The notes under the pieces: model-generated
Database searches by the model: none
Seen by the model: only the letters and a program-made list of their open reading frames with translations
Told to the model about the DNA's origin: nothing
Made by a program: the position numbers and the translations under genes
In this document: positions 35,137 to 49,300 of the stretch, one piece after another
Layout of the letters: the number at the start of each line of letters is the position of its first letter
Position numbering within the stretch: position 1 is the first letter of the stretch
Assembly: GCA_029931535.1 (NCBI GenBank)
Contig: JAQPZY010001692.1
Span: 1,465,001-1,529,000 of the forward strand
Reading direction: 5' to 3'
Length of the DNA: 64,000 nucleotides
From: Margaritifera margaritifera
Lineage: Eukaryota; Mollusca; Bivalvia; Unionida; Margaritiferidae

Positions 35137-35203
35137 AATGGGAATGGAATCCAACAGCACCTATATTATATAATGGAATCCAACAGCACCTATATTATAT
35201 AAT
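35137..35203. repeat. 29-bp tandem duplication
   Basis: Two perfect copies of a unit beginning atggaatccaacagcaccta, ending tattatata. Confidence 0.85.
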
Positions 35204-35899
35204 GGAATATAAATCATTGTTTCGTTACGTTTCGACATAAAGAAGGTCTTATTCAGTGGTAAATAAAACATTTTTTAAAAATTTCACAGACACAGAAAGA
35301 GTGATATGTAGGAGACAGTAAATATTTACATCTTGGCACAGAGAATTATCCAAAATGATGACAAGATCAAATTTAAATATAAAGAACACAAACGTAGAAG
35401 AATTAAATACATGTCTAACAAGGTATCTAACATCTATGATTAAAATGAACACGTTCGGATGTAAGCTAGAAGCACGATAGCACAGGCTGCTTAACATGAC
35501 ATAATAACCTTCGTCACGATGATTTCAGGTCCATAGGGCGTCATCTAGAGAGCTGCAGAACTACTAACAACAAATTGATGAATGCATTTTCGTTACAAGA
35601 AAAATTGCTGGAAATTGTGTGCTCTAGAAATTGTTGGCATTTTTTCCTTATATTATATCACGGGTTATCATTATTATTTCGATATTGTTGCTTTTTTGCA
35701 TCGCTGTTGTCCTTCTGTTACTCGATTGTTTCAATGATGCGAGCTCACATGCAAAATGTTAGGGCTACAAAGATATTTTCTTTGCTCTAAAATGTTCTTG
35801 CGAAGTATATCTTGTGTATCCAAAAACGTTTAATTCAATGTGGTAATCCTATTCTTTAATATAGTTAGTTATACGTGGTGGAAATAAAGCACTTTGTGG

Positions 35900-36300
35900 A
35901 TTTCTATCCGTTACATTTCCATTATTACGGAAAATAACAAGACTGTTAAAGTAGAGTCTCAAGCCAGATTCTCCAATTAGCCACGCGCAGGATTGATACA
36001 TAAACAAGGTATCTAAATCCCTTCACTCAATTAATTCTATTATACCGCCACTGAAATCATTTTCAGACCGTTACCAATGGTGTTTTATCTTGCTTTCGAA
36101 AGCAATATAACTCTCACTGGTTGCCAAGGAGCTTTTAGCCGCATAAATATCATTTTGTAGAACTTTACTTAGCCATTTAGATGGGAAAGGTGATAAAGGA
36201 AACTTATTTCGATGCTTCCAAATAAAACATTTATTCCTGGAAATTGACAACAAACGGTATGAACATTCTGAACAGGAAAAAGTTCTTCATGGATATTGTT
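35900..36300. repeat. Diverged intronic duplication, copy 1 (partner 40590-41045)
   Basis: Colinear with 40590-41045: tacatttccatta, agtagagtctcaagc / agcagagtctctagc, aggattgatac / aggactgatac, ggttgccaaggagctt / ggttgccaaggagttt, acttagccat / gcttagtcat, aggaaac, and aatattcac-like ends in the same order. No coding sense. Suggests an old segmental duplication about 4.7 kb apart. Confidence 0.5.
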
Positions 36301-39300
36301 CACTTTTGAACTTGAAGGATGGAGTGTTATACATCTCATGGCATAGAGACATGATATACAAAAACGGTTATAGACTTTGTCTTTTATTTAAAATCCGAAT
36401 AATCGGAGATGTCTGTTCTTACTCTTCTGTATTTTGAATATTTAATATTGGATAGAGAACAAAAATGAAAGGTCATGAATTTTCGAATAGACTGATGATC
36501 ATCTCAAGGATTAACGAATTAGTGTTGGATATTCAAATACTGAGCAATGACTCTACGGATTATTCTGCTGTCATTATTTAGTATTAGACTTTACTCCCCA
36601 ATAACATTAGTGTGGACTATTTACTGCAGACAGTTCATGATCCCTGATCAATAAAAATATGTCTAATGTAGACCAATATTCAAATCACATTAGTCAAACT
36701 CTTACTTAAAACGATTTCGTAAATTAATGCAGTGTTCTACAATAGAATAACTTTTTACAAACTAAGTAACGACACGGTATTCTTTAGAAGAACAACTGGA
36801 TTCTTGTCCCTGAAAAGGTGTAAACTTTGTGCTTAAATGCTTTTATCTATCATCAGCAGAAATGTTTTTGCAATCCTGCTCTCATAGCGATTGATTTCCT
36901 AGGAAATTCCATCAAGTGTAAAATACATCATATTCTCGACGGAACACGATGCATTCGATAATTGGATTTATAACGGACATCGTAATCATCAGATTCAAGT
37001 GATTTTTGCTTGTATAAGATGGCATACCTTCTATAAATTAATTATGTCTATGCATGTTGAACACTTATCAGCTATCTTCTATAAGACAACAAGCATCTAC
37101 AGTATCTAAGAATAAGGTAAACTGGGGTATTGAGGAATAAATTCATTTTCGTACACACATTTGAATCATGGATGATAAAAGTTGCCCAAAGTACCGGGAT
37201 CCGGAAATAATATTTGACTTCAATATAACAGGTAAGACTAATCATATCTATGTCAATGACAAAAAAAAGTACCAAAAAAATAAATAAAATTAACACATAA
37301 TATGAGCATGACCCGCTTTGGATTTCATCGCCTTGGGTAAGCAACGAAATGAAATGAAAACGAAACGCCCCAACTTGGGGGGGGGGGGGGGGGCGCTATG
37401 ATCATTGACTAAAGGTACATTAAATTAAGAATGAAAACAAAGCATGCCAATACATAATGTCAAAGTAAATTTATATTACGCACGAAGAATGTTGTACAAT
37501 CATTTGATAAACTTGGCGTCATATTGACGTCATGGACATCAGAACGTTATAATCAAGATGATGGTAACACGTTTTCCAAGGATAAAATCATAACGTATCC
37601 GTTTGATGTAATCAAACCGCAAGGGTACTCGGTTTCGGCCGTAACAGCATACACAGCGAACAATTAGATTTAACTTTTAAAAGTATATTGGACTTTGCTT
37701 TCTTCAAGGAAAGATTGACAGTTCAGAGGAACGATTATTACTAGTTCTTTAAAAAGTATTTCCTGCCGATGCTGTAATTGGAAGACTTAAAACGACATAA
37801 ATAACATGTTTACAAACCCTAAAGAATCGCGGGAGACTTTATAATCAGTATTTTCAATACCATCCTTGCTGTCGTTTTCTTTTTCGTCATTGTTCCTATC
37901 ATCTTCATCATCCTAATAGTGGAGGTAAATTACCGCACGTTTTTTATCATCACTATTGTTATGATTACCAAAATTGTTATCATCGTTAAAGAACAGCAGA
38001 GCAGCATTCACATCATATACCCAGGTAATAAATAATTCTACGAGGAATTTAACGCATAAATTATATAGTAAATCAGCGAGAAAAGCATAATAAATCTTGA
38101 TCTTTATGCCATTTAAACATTGCCTTTTGTGACTCAAGTACAAAATACTTTTTTACCTGCCCCTTTTGAAATGACCGTTTTGATACGTATTCATTAATCA
38201 ATGGTGGCATCAGACCGTTGTGAAAACTTTAACTATTGAAGGCATTTCTTACATCCTAATTAGTTTACTTTTTTGTGCGGAAGTGACGAATGGAGGGGCG
38301 GGGGGCTCTCCTAGGTGTTTCATATCATGATATAGTATCAATTTACACATCGTACATAGTTATGTTTTCTCTTAATAAGTAAATATCGGAATTATGCCCT
38401 GATTTACCATAATCTATATGCTTTGGCAAAGTCTTGTTAACTCTTTATTTATTTTGCGGTTTCATTCTTTACGTTTTCCCTTTAATCAGTTTCCATTTTC
38501 TTATTCTCTGCAAACCTTTTAAATGCAGCATCTTTTTCGTCACAGTTGAATCTTTATATTTTGACCTTGCTTCTCACAGAATGAACAATTCTCTTGTCTA
38601 TAATTATGTATTGATGGCCACCTATATGAATTTTATTGGTATCTATAGTTACCTAATAGATTATTCTTCGTGATTGTTATCACGTGCTTAGTATAGACGA
38701 ACTTACTCAATTATTATATGTCCTGGGCTATCAACGTAAGTTACATCCAACTTTTCCCCCGTTTCTATTTTTCATTCCCAAAATTTGCTTCAATGCACTT
38801 TTTATGCTTCTCTTTCAGATTTTAATTTATTTCAATATCCTAAAGGATGATTGGTCTTGTTCATCTTTTTATGTGGCCAAGACAGTTCCATCACTCTCAT
38901 TTGACTTCTCATCTTACATTCTCGGTTCCATTTGTTTTTGTTTTTTAATACGGGTCTTTTTTTTTTTTTGGAAAGATGCTATTGCCACCTTATCGGTATA
39001 ATTCAACGTAAACATTTATCTTCAGATCCTATTATTTTTTTTATATTAGTGTTTTTCCTTGACCATGTGCATTTTTTTCCTATTGCGTGAAAAAATCACA
39101 GAGGGCTGCTTCTTTAACGGCAAATGTTGAGTAGTTGAAGTACACAGTATTAAAATTATTATCAGCATCCAGTTGCATTTGTACATCTCTTTCTTTCCTT
39201 TTCTCTTCGTCAACTTCTCGTTCTATGTTCAGGAATGTGTTATAGATATATATAAATATATAAGATTGGTAATTACGTTCCTGGACACAACGTTTCCTCA

Positions 39301-40390
39301 GTTATAACGTTTGAGCTTAAATTCCCCAGCCAAATTCCTAAATAATATTTATATCAAAGGCTTTGTTATACCGTTCCTTTGTTACAAGTTTTAATTGGTT
39401 ATAGCGTTTAATTTGTGTGGTAGCTCAATTACAACGTTTTTATCACCTGACGCGCCGAAGCCAGTTTAAACGACAAAGGCGCGAGGTAACAAAAGCGCGA
39501 TAATCACACGTCATTTATAATCAGTAAATAATAAAGGCCTAACAAAGGCGCCAGGTAATCACACCTCGTTCATAATCGGTACTTTAGAATCACGGGTTGT
39601 TGGTTCAATGTAATTAAAACATTTAAAAAAATGATTTGTTTTGTACTTTTTTACTATATAATTTAGAAATACCCCTTAAATATCATTCTCTTACCTGTAT
39701 GTTGACTATGTGAGTACAGCTCTAAATAAGTCCCTCGTGTTCATTTTGAATTCTGACTGTTGTAAAAATGGCTGAAAATTCGACGGTCAGAAAACAAAAC
39801 AAATGTCTCTTCAGACAACTCAATATGAGCATTTGCATGTCATTTAAAAACTGATCAACAAATTATCTCAGATTGATAGAAAACAGATGTCTATTGACAA
39901 TTTCTTTCCATCCAAATAAATAATGGACTAATTTACTAGTCGTTAAGTTATTGAACAAAGAGGTTTTCACATAAAAGAGAAAATTATGATTCACCGGCTG
40001 ATACATGTGCATGTATGTTGACAATTTCATCACATGCAAAAACATACTGGTTTATCTTTTTTTCTTTCTTCATAATAACATGTATTTATGCAAATGTATG
40101 TTGTTTCTTGAAACTTTTATCACCATTATATACGAGTTCTGACAGTAATCAAACAAGTATGAATTATTTACTACATGTATTTCCAACATCATCGACATCG
40201 ACAAGTGCATAAACATTTTGAAAAATAAACGATCTAAAATCCCAGACCCCTCTGAAACGTTATAAACAATCTTTACTGTGTATATATATATACTGTTGAT
40301 TCACTTACTGTTGACGTTCACTGTTCATTAATTCCCATGCTGCAAGCTTTAATATAAATATTGCAAAATTTTGTTTCTTCCAGCTCAATC
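36301..40390. other. No recognisable gene; possible pogo-like MITE at 39265-39440
   Basis: AT-rich intronic DNA. At 39265-39440 the words ttataacgtt, acaacgtttcc, ttataccgtt and tatagcgttt recur, a pattern I associate with ends of pogo/Tigger-type elements. The call is weak. A 17-nt G run lies at 37377-37393. Confidence 0.3.
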
Positions 40391-40534
40391 TCCATTTAAG
40401 ATATATCGTGTCCATTGAATAATGTTCCATTTAAGATATATCGTGTCCATCGAATAATGTTCCATTTAAGATATATCGTGTTCCTCGAATAATGTTCCAT
40501 ATAAGATATATCGTGTCCCTCGAATAATGTTCCA
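40391..40534. repeat. Four-copy 35-bp tandem repeat
   Basis: Units at 40391, 40426, 40461 and 40496, each tccatttaagatatatcgtg followed by tccatcgaataatgt with a few substitutions. Confidence 0.95.
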
Positions 40535-40589
40535 AATCAATATTAGTAGTTTTCTTTAACACTTGTCTTAGGTGGCGGAAAAACAACTT

Positions 40590-41045
40590 TGGAGATTTCT
40601 CTTGACTACATTTCCATTAAAATAAAAGCCAGTCATCTCAAGATCACAATAGCAGAGTCTCTAGCAAGTTACTTGAGTTTAAAAAAAAAACAGGACTGAT
40701 ACCTAAACATAGCATTTACATATTTTCTACCTGAATAATTTTACTATACTGTTACAAAAGCATCTATTAGTCTCACAAAAAAAATCGATTGCTTTCGCCT
40801 AATTGTATTTTCTGTTTTGCTTCACTGCGGAAATAATTGTACTCCTTCCGGTTGCCAAGGAGTTTGTAGCAGCACATATATAATATGTGATATTTGCTTA
40901 GTCATTATCAGGGAAGATTATATAGGAAACCTCTTTTAATACTTCAAATTGGTCAAGTGGCTTCTATAAACAAAGCACAGACAGTGTGAAACTTTTGAGC
41001 TGGAAAAATTTCTATGTGGCAATATTCACACCTACTTGATCAGCT
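40590..41045. repeat. Diverged intronic duplication, copy 2 (partner 35900-36300)
   Basis: See the copy at 35900. A further segment at 41170-41380 shares ttaatcaatgttggcat and atatgccctaattct...atatgctt with 38190-38420, so the duplicated region may be longer and more broken. Confidence 0.45.
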
Positions 41046-42403
41046 CAAAATTAAAATTATTTTGAAGAATCAAAGATCGATAATATGCCTGTCATCTATG
41101 CTTTAAACAACATTTTTTATCTTTCCGACATCTCCATATGCCAGTTTAATTGACTAACAAAGATATGTTTTCCTTAATCAATGTTGGCATTAAATCGAAA
41201 TTTTCATTTTTAAGGTTTCAATCATTCTAAGATCACATTGATTGCATTATTGGGGCTTTTCTGGCAGTTCTTCCGCTATAATATACGATCAATTTGTACA
41301 TTGATGACTTCCATGAAGAAGTACATATCTGAAATATGCCCTAATTCTGTAGAGTCCATATGCTTGCACAAGTCCGCAAATCTATATTTTTCTGTACGGC
41401 TGTAAACTATTGTCAGTCATTTCCAGTTTATAGGATTCCCTTAGTCTAGCTTTTAAAAACATAAAAAAATGTTTTGGGTGAACAAATAAATATCTGTCAA
41501 CCTTTTAGATGCTTTAAACCTCGTAGGTTCTTAATCTCTGTTTTGTCATGTCTTCCTTTTCTCGAGTGCAGATTTCTCTGTCTTTGAATATTTATTGATC
41601 TCTCCATAGCTAATTGGTATCCCTACTTGCACAACCCAATCATCACACGGATGGTTATCACATATGTAGCACAAACGGACTCCCTTTATGCGTGTCTTGA
41701 TTGGCTCCAACGACTTTGGCTCATTCCAGCATTTTCTCATCTTCCATTTTTCCTTCTTGATATTTTGTTCCCTCGTTTTAATCAAAGACTTTCATTAAAG
41801 ACTGTACTTCCATTAAAGTTTTCGTTAGTAAATCAGGGTTTTACTAGCTTTTCAAATGACTTCATTCTTCCTATTGGCCTTTCTCAGACCTAGTCCATTA
41901 CTCAACACCAATTGGACGGAATCCATGGTAATTTTGACTCTCTTTACTGATTATTCTCTCCCAAAGAGTATTACCCTCATTAAGGAATGTACTTTTTTCA
42001 GCAACGTCTTCAATTGATACAAAATAATTCAACAGATTTCCAATCATTCTTGCTCAAACTGTATGAAAATTTTGGATCTACATTATGTTTTTGTTTTGGG
42101 TAATAGTTCATATATTACTTCCTCTGATAAATTACCAATCAATGCATGCAACTAGACCGAAATATAGCTATGATGTAGCAAAAAATATATCTATTGCCAC
42201 GCGTAAATCTGGGATTTTGCGAGTTCGAACAGATTCATATTTTCCCTGTATTAATTGTTCGACCATTTTGGTGACCATGCTTATTATAGAATGACAGATA
42301 TTTCCAACAAAGTTAAACTTAGCATTAATCACAATCATAAACACGCAGCAGGATTGACGATAAGAATTCACATGAAAATTCATTATCATTTTAAAAACAT
42401 TTC

Positions 42404-42405
<2 letters not shown>

Positions 42406-42434
<29 letters not shown>

Positions 42435-42464
42435 TGTATGTATGTATGTATGTATGTATGTATA
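42406..42464. repeat. (ATGT)n microsatellite
   Basis: About 14 units passing into a TA stretch, close to the 3' end of the Penelope-like element. Confidence 0.97.
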
Positions 42465-42629
42465 TATATTTATTTATTTATACAGATGTTGATATACAAA
42501 TAACAAATTCGATATATCATATGAAACATTATTTTAGATCTGCACGAAACGAAAATTTTCAAATTAAATTTCATCACTTTTTTAAAACATTCATATATAT
42601 ATATTGATATAAAAATTGATAACGGGGCA

Positions 42630-44170
42630 ATTCAAAACGGTTTCCCAACGTTTCGAGCTAACCAAACTCTTTGTCAGGGGAATAAACAGCTTACAAAATA
42701 ATCACTAAAAACAAAATCTAAAACAAATTCTAGAATCCTACATGTTAGAATCACTAGAGATTTAAAAACGGTGTGTAACAATAATAAACGAGCGGGTTTT
42801 TGTGTCTATCACATTGAGAAACAACATATTTTGACCTAATTCCAGGTTGTGAACAAAGGAGAGAAACACAGCGTTACGAAACATCAATGCCATCAACAAG
42901 ATTTGCTAAAGAAATTATATCCCGGTAGATTATGCATGAGGGTTCTAAAGGAAAGATGTTAAGATCAGCTGTGATCTTGTTTGAAGTTACCTTGGCACGT
43001 AATAGATGTTCCTTCAGATGTTTAGGTTCTACGGTACGCAACCCTAGGAACTTCTTGAAATATATTCTTCAGACGTTCGGATGAATTAATATGGTGCCAA
43101 TGCTTCCGAATGATCTGTTGTAGGTTTGGGGTATCGGGGTGGAAAGTTACCACGAAGGGGACATACTTGTTGGTTTTCTTGTTTTATATTTCAGGAGGGC
43201 TCCTCCATCGAGGAATCTAGTTTTGTTAATAGCCTCCTCAATGTAGCTCCTTCTGTGTCCTCTGCTTCTAAGGCGCCCCTTGAGCACTTGAGTCTCTTCT
43301 CAAAGGTAACAGGATTAGAGCAAATGCATTTGGTATGAACTCACATATCGTAAGTGAGTTTTTTATTACTTGCTGGGGGTGGCAGCTAGTCGGCAGTTGA
43401 TACTGGTGAGAGTCAGTAGGTTTAGAATATAGGTCAGTTTCTATGTTCGCCTCCAGGAGGATAGATTGAGTATCCAAAACGATACTGGAAATGTTTGATG
43501 AATCTGACGTAAATTTAATGGTATGATGGAAGTTATTGGCTAATTCAAGAAATATTTTGAAATTGTGTCCCGTTTCGATTGATTTCGATTCTATGTCATT
43601 AATTAATATACACCAGCTTAGAGGTCTATAGGGTGCCTCGTTGAGAAGCTTTTGCTCGAGTCTTTCCATGAAAATATTGACATAGGAAGGTGGCATTTTC
43701 GTGTCCATTGCAGTCCCATTAATTTGTAGGAAGTGTTGGTTGTTGAATAAAAACTTGTTAAACTTGAGAACACGTGTTAAAAATTTGACCAGATAGAACG
43801 TTGGAGGGGACGAATCAGGTCGACTATCCCATGCTTCCTTTGAAGGCTGTGATACCTTTCTCGTGTGGGATGTTGGTGTATTTGGAACATACATCCATGT
43901 TGACGAGGAGGGTGTAATTTTGAAGGTTAGTTTTTGGTGTTTTGTTGAAATAATCCGTGGTATCTTGAATACGTAAAGGCGGTTTTTCCACGAAAGGCCA
44001 AATTCAACGAATTCAGACGTTTATTTAGTGGGATGGTTGTTTCCGGAAATGATTGGCCTCCCCGGGTTCCCTTTTTTTGTGTAGAAAGTATATAAAATCT
44101 CCCTGGTTTGGGGTCAACTGGTAGAGGTAAGTTAGTATTTTGTTATCAATGTGTCCTACTTTATAGATGT
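42630..44170 (-). mobile_element. Penelope-like retroelement (PLE), decayed
   Basis: Minus strand. RT blocks in order: LYQLTPDQGRFYILSTQKKG region (about 44130), [14 protein letters not shown] (about 44000), [15 protein letters not shown] text around 43890 (partly garbled), FLTRVLKFNKFLFNNQHFLQ, INGTAMDTKMPPSYVNIFM (family usually has Gly and Ala where Asp and Pro stand), then LINDIES in place of the catalytic IDDI. SNISSIVLDTQ and TDLYSKPTDSHQYQLPTSCH follow, typical of the region after RT. Stops and frameshifts interrupt it. The 3' end carries the hammerhead-like core listed separately. No GIY-YIG domain was recognised. Confidence 0.85.
42645..42680 (-). ncRNA. Degenerate hammerhead-ribozyme-like core at the PLE 3' end
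   Basis: Minus strand reads CTGACAA, then a 5-bp helix II GAGTT-TGGTT-AGCTC (one G.U pair), then GAAAC followed by GTT. This is the order CUGANGA / helix II / GAAA of a hammerhead. The second conserved G of CUGANGA is A here, which should impair cleavage. Penelope-like elements are known to carry minimal hammerhead motifs near their termini. A matching cleavage triplet and helix III were not demonstrated. Confidence 0.5.
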
Positions 44171-46190
44171 CTTTTAATGTCTGACACATATATATCTCGA
44201 TTTTTCATTTTAAAATAACCCATTCGGTTATTCATACCCAAAGATGTTTTTACTTGTAAACTTGTTTTACGTTACCTAATCTGATTAAATCAGGCTCGAT
44301 GGGGTGAGATTGACAAAACGCGACAATGCTCGGATGATGACTCCATAATTCTTGTGTCCTGTCCAATTATGTTTTGTGCTGCATCAGATGTTTATAAGAT
44401 TTTCTTTAGATGCGACAAATGAAACATTCAGCAGGAGATAATGGCTGAGTAACTACTTGTTGTAGTGATAATTATGTATTTATCTATGACGTCTGTCTGC
44501 AATTTGGAATGCAGGTAATAATAACCCACACTTACAAAGATCGAAAGTACTTACACTAGTCTTATCATTACGGCAAAACTTCTTCTTTGAAATCACTGAC
44601 GAACATAGGCGTAACTTAATAATAGTGAAAGATAAAATTGCCAGACTGCAACGAAAGTTTGATTCCAAGATGTTATTTATGAGTGTGCAATTTAGATTGG
44701 TCTTACACGAAGCTTATTTTGTTCTTTATTATATAGAACAGGGAAATAGAGAAACATTTTGCATAAAAAGGATACATTCAAACTTACATATACAAATACA
44801 TAAAAAGAACAGAATCATTACATTAAGTGTAAAGTTGTTATATGCCTGTATGTTAGTGTGTATGTAAATGACTTATACAAACAGTATTTGAAACATATCA
44901 AATACATTAATGAAATCGAAGTCTTTTGTGTACTTTGTTTTACAAGCAGAAAGAGCTACAATATTTGAAACATTGATCAATACAATTCTAATAAACTATG
45001 TGTCAAATTATACATGCCTGACCATTTGTACAAGAATTATATCCTGAATTGCGTTACCTTTGAAATATATTTCTCAACTGTAAAATATACCTACTAATAG
45101 TCTGAACCAGAACTTTAAAATTTAAAGGTGATTTCGAAAATATTGATCTAAAGATAAATCGTTTTGTTATAACAGTGAGAACGTAAATATCAGTTCTGAA
45201 TAATATCGCTTTGTCAAATATCTTATTAATACAAAAATTATCTTTCAACCACTGTCCTAATTTAATCCATAAATGATTTGCTTACTACATTCAAATAATT
45301 AATGTTACAATCCTTCCAATTCACACCAAAAAAATTAAAAAATTTTACAAAATGTTATGCAATATTTTAAATTGGAAATCCCCCTCAATTTCATATCATA
45401 AATAGGAGTAGGTAGAGAAAAATAATTAAATATTTTAACTGAGTATATAAAAGTTTCTATTCCATATCTCGTTTAGTCATATTTTTGTCAACAATAACAT
45501 CACAAAAAAAGTACTTTTCATCAGATATGATAAATAGACATTATTATAACTTACTACAAAATGTTTCTTGTATTCTTGAATTGCCACTTTTTCATTTCCA
45601 AATAAATCGGTCCATTTTTGAGTAATTTTCCTTATGATTGACACCTAATCTAAAGACATTTCTTTCAACCCATACATATTTTTAATTCGTGATCAGAATA
45701 GAAGAAACTATCACTAGCAACTCTATTATATTATGGATGCCTTTTTCATGTTAATCTTTTATACTAAACTTTTTGATCGTAACCTATTATATACCAAAAT
45801 GATGATAAAAAAATCTTTTAAGTTGTACAAATTTTCAACTTCTTTGTGAATTCTTGCCCTGCTTCTAGTACTTTTTAGAGAGCTTGTTGGTAAGATTTTG
45901 AAGCAATAAGTGATTAATATGTGATTCAAAAGAAAATATTTTCTAAAAATCATACAAGATAAAGACATCCATTCATGTTTAGGTTGAATGCTTTTTTTTC
46001 TAAACCATGATATTTTCAATGCTTTTATAAAATCGCTTGTATTTTAACACGATCTGGGCCTAATTTCAAATAAATTTACAGACATTTGTTCAAGATTTTC
46101 AGTGAGAAATTGTGATGGATTAGTATAAGATTGAAATAGGTGTATTAATTTAGATAAGCTTCTCTCATAATGATAGCAGAGGTTTGGTTT
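44171..46190. other. No recognisable feature
   Basis: AT-rich intronic sequence with only short chance ORFs. Confidence 0.4.
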
Positions 46191-46199
46191 ATCACAGAG

Positions 46200-46300
46200 T
46201 TTGTTTTCTTCGTATTTTACAACATAACTGCTTGCAGGGTATAGTGCTTTCTCCCGTATGTATTCTGGCGTGATTTTTACACCAACGATAGCGTAAGACG
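46200..46300 (-). pseudogene. C2H2 zinc-finger relic
   Basis: Minus frame contains NHARIHTGESTIPCKQLC, matching the H-x3-H-TGE-linker and first-cysteine pattern of tandem C2H2 fingers (HxRxHTGEKPxxCxxC). Neighbouring fingers are not legible. Probably a fragment of a zinc-finger retrocopy; a chance match is less likely because the linker is so specific. Confidence 0.4.
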
Positions 46301-49300
46301 CATACAGACTTTGTAGCTACTGCGGCTGACATCCTTCCTCTTTTTTGTCGTAAACAGCCCTCGATCTTAGATAGGATTATTTGCCTCACCAGTCCTAAGT
46401 AGAATCGCACGAAGGACACATGATTAGATTTATTATACAAACCCAAGTTAGAAACACTGCATCGAAGAAAGCATAACGTAATTTTGCTGGAAATGTGTCT
46501 TTGCCCTGTCTTTAATCAATTCAACTGTTAACTTGAAGGTTGGAGATTTACTACAAACTGAATAGTAGTTGACCCCGCAAGACATTGCCTCTTAAGAAAC
46601 TATGTCTAGTGTGATTGATCATGCATTACCACTTCGCAAATGAAATTATACGGCAAAACTGCCTTTTCCATTTTTTTTTTTTTTTTTTGTTTTCTTCATT
46701 TTTTACATGATTACCTCACCTCATGAAGTGACATACCTAGTTCTATTCCAAAAGCTGTAAATATGGATGCATCTTTACCGTCACAAAAAAACAAATTACG
46801 AAAAGAGCTACATTGTATATAATTATTCGTAACGACAAAGTAGTCTTTGGTGTATGTATCATAGGTAATATACATAAAGATAGATTGCTATAAACTAAAC
46901 TTTTCGTAAAGAAGATGGTGTGGGATTAATTAGTCTGGAATCTACCAATGACTCCAATTAAGCAGACATCAAATCACAGCGGGAATTCCGGAATTTTGTT
47001 TTGAGAGATATCAAGCCACTGCGCAATGTTCTGTCAATCTTTGTGACTTTACAAGAATTTGAGCAAGAATTGCCAAAGAAAAATGTTTGCAAACAGAGTT
47101 CTTGTGCTTTTTATTGCAGATCACGGTCTAATTCTTTATTAGATGGTCTTTGATTCATCGTATGGACGTATATTATATGCTATATTTAATTTTTGTTAAT
47201 TACATCTAGGCCAACAATTTAACAACTGAATACCCTAGCATTTGATTGCTTGTGTATCAAAGATGAACATAATTAAATTCTTTTTTACTCATAACTCACA
47301 CCTCTCTAACACAGCTGAAGGCGTAGGTTGATCAGGTCCGATTTGCACACCGTCCGGTAAAAGTGTGAAACTATTCATCGGAAATAGGAAGCACGAAAAA
47401 TATAATTCTAACACTTATTTTTTTTAAGAATATATCTACACAATGTACACGTATAATCCTTCCTTGGATAAATACACAATAATGTTTATTTTCCATGTGA
47501 TGTATATTTGAAATCCTGAAATTATACTAATTGGGCGTTTCTAACTTTTTATTGGCTTATTTCAATATATGATTCCTTATCATGTAATCTCATAAAATGG
47601 AGTCACTGAGATGCAAATAAAATTATTCATGAATAAAACAGACATTTTTCAAATGTCGTAGCCATCTATAACGACTAACTTTGTTTTCTGCAGCTCATTG
47701 TCGAAAATTTAAATTTCTTCATATTTCTTGGCACATTTTTCTTTGTTTATTCATTCCTCTTTTCTTACATTTTTCATTATTATGTTACGAATACTCTTCC
47801 TTACATCCATTAATCACTTGTTCCTTTACTACATTTAGGTAGGAAAGATAACAATCAATTACTTATTATTTTTACCATTTCCATATAATTTCCACTTTGT
47901 TCTTCCTCGTGTCCAGTGCTCCTATATCCCATATTCCCAGTAGCTAGAAAGGTAACACTACTTTATGACTTTGGAAGTTAAGAAACAAATCATGGCAGCA
48001 AGAAAAAACAACTGACATCACAAGAAACCAATTGTAACTGCATGAACGAATACCTTGTCTTTGGCGTAACATACCTAATTTGTAAACAAGGAAGAAGGGT
48101 AGGCAGAGGAACACATTAATATTTACCCTAAACTACCCTATTCAGTAGAAACTCGTTTATTCGTACCTTGTTTTTCGAATTGTTGGTTTATCTGAAAGAC
48201 ATGTATGTCATCTGAGCCTGCAGCTCAAGCTTTCTCTTTCTTAAGGATGATCGCTCCTGAAATGTTGCAGTATTCAATATTTTTTAAAAATTTATATTTT
48301 TGACATAGCTAAGGCTCCAATTAATCGACAATAACTTATAAATGTATTGGTTGGTGTGCATCGTAGTTGGATATCTATTCCCACGTAAGAGTCATTACAT
48401 AAATGTATGAAAAAAGTACCCTGTTACTAATTGTTTATAAAATAATAGCTAAATGAATATTTAAAACTTTATCACATTTGCACTGGTTGAAGATCCTAGA
48501 CACCTCTAATCGAATACATAAAGAAAAGTGCATTCTAGAGATGAATATTCTTTAGTATGACAAAGTTATTGATAAGAGATCCGTTTTCCGCAAAAGAAAT
48601 CCTGCGGCAGATCGTAAATTGCTAAATATTTCCCAAAGTCTCGTATATTATTCTTAGACTTTACACTTTCTTTTACAGGACTGTTATTGCGATTATTTTA
48701 ACAGTATCAACCTTTTTCTTTTTCATTATTTAATAAGAATCAGAAGTCGCAAACATGTCTATCTACATTCAGTCTCTGCCAGATCTCATAGCCCTACGAT
48801 ACTCTTAGGTTACAAGTGACTTCATATATCGACTTGCGCAGTAATGTTGATTTTAGAAATGCGGACATCCTTAAAATTCGCCTATTATTTAGAAAGTATA
48901 TAGCACCTTTAGTAAAAAAAAAAATATAACAAGGAAAGTAATGACCCATGTCATTAGTAACGTGAGATAAGAAGTAAATACACTTAAAAAGAAATCTCAC
49001 AGAGAAAACGCAGGTCACTGGGAATACGATGGAAGATGGAATTTGGAGAAAAATTACACTACTTATTGTACTATCTCAAAATGAAATCGGATTACTATCC
49101 AGTTTGAAATTTCACCGTTTGCTCCGTAATTGAAGGTTAGCCACAGAAAATACTTCTTACCAAAACTGCTGTCAATAGCGAATATTTTCCACCCGTAAGT
49201 TCTGCATAAAATCTCCTGTCTTAAAATTTCGCACATAAATAACCAAAAAGTAAACATCAAATTTAAAGACAGAAGAAATTCGGTCTACTCAGCGTGCAAA

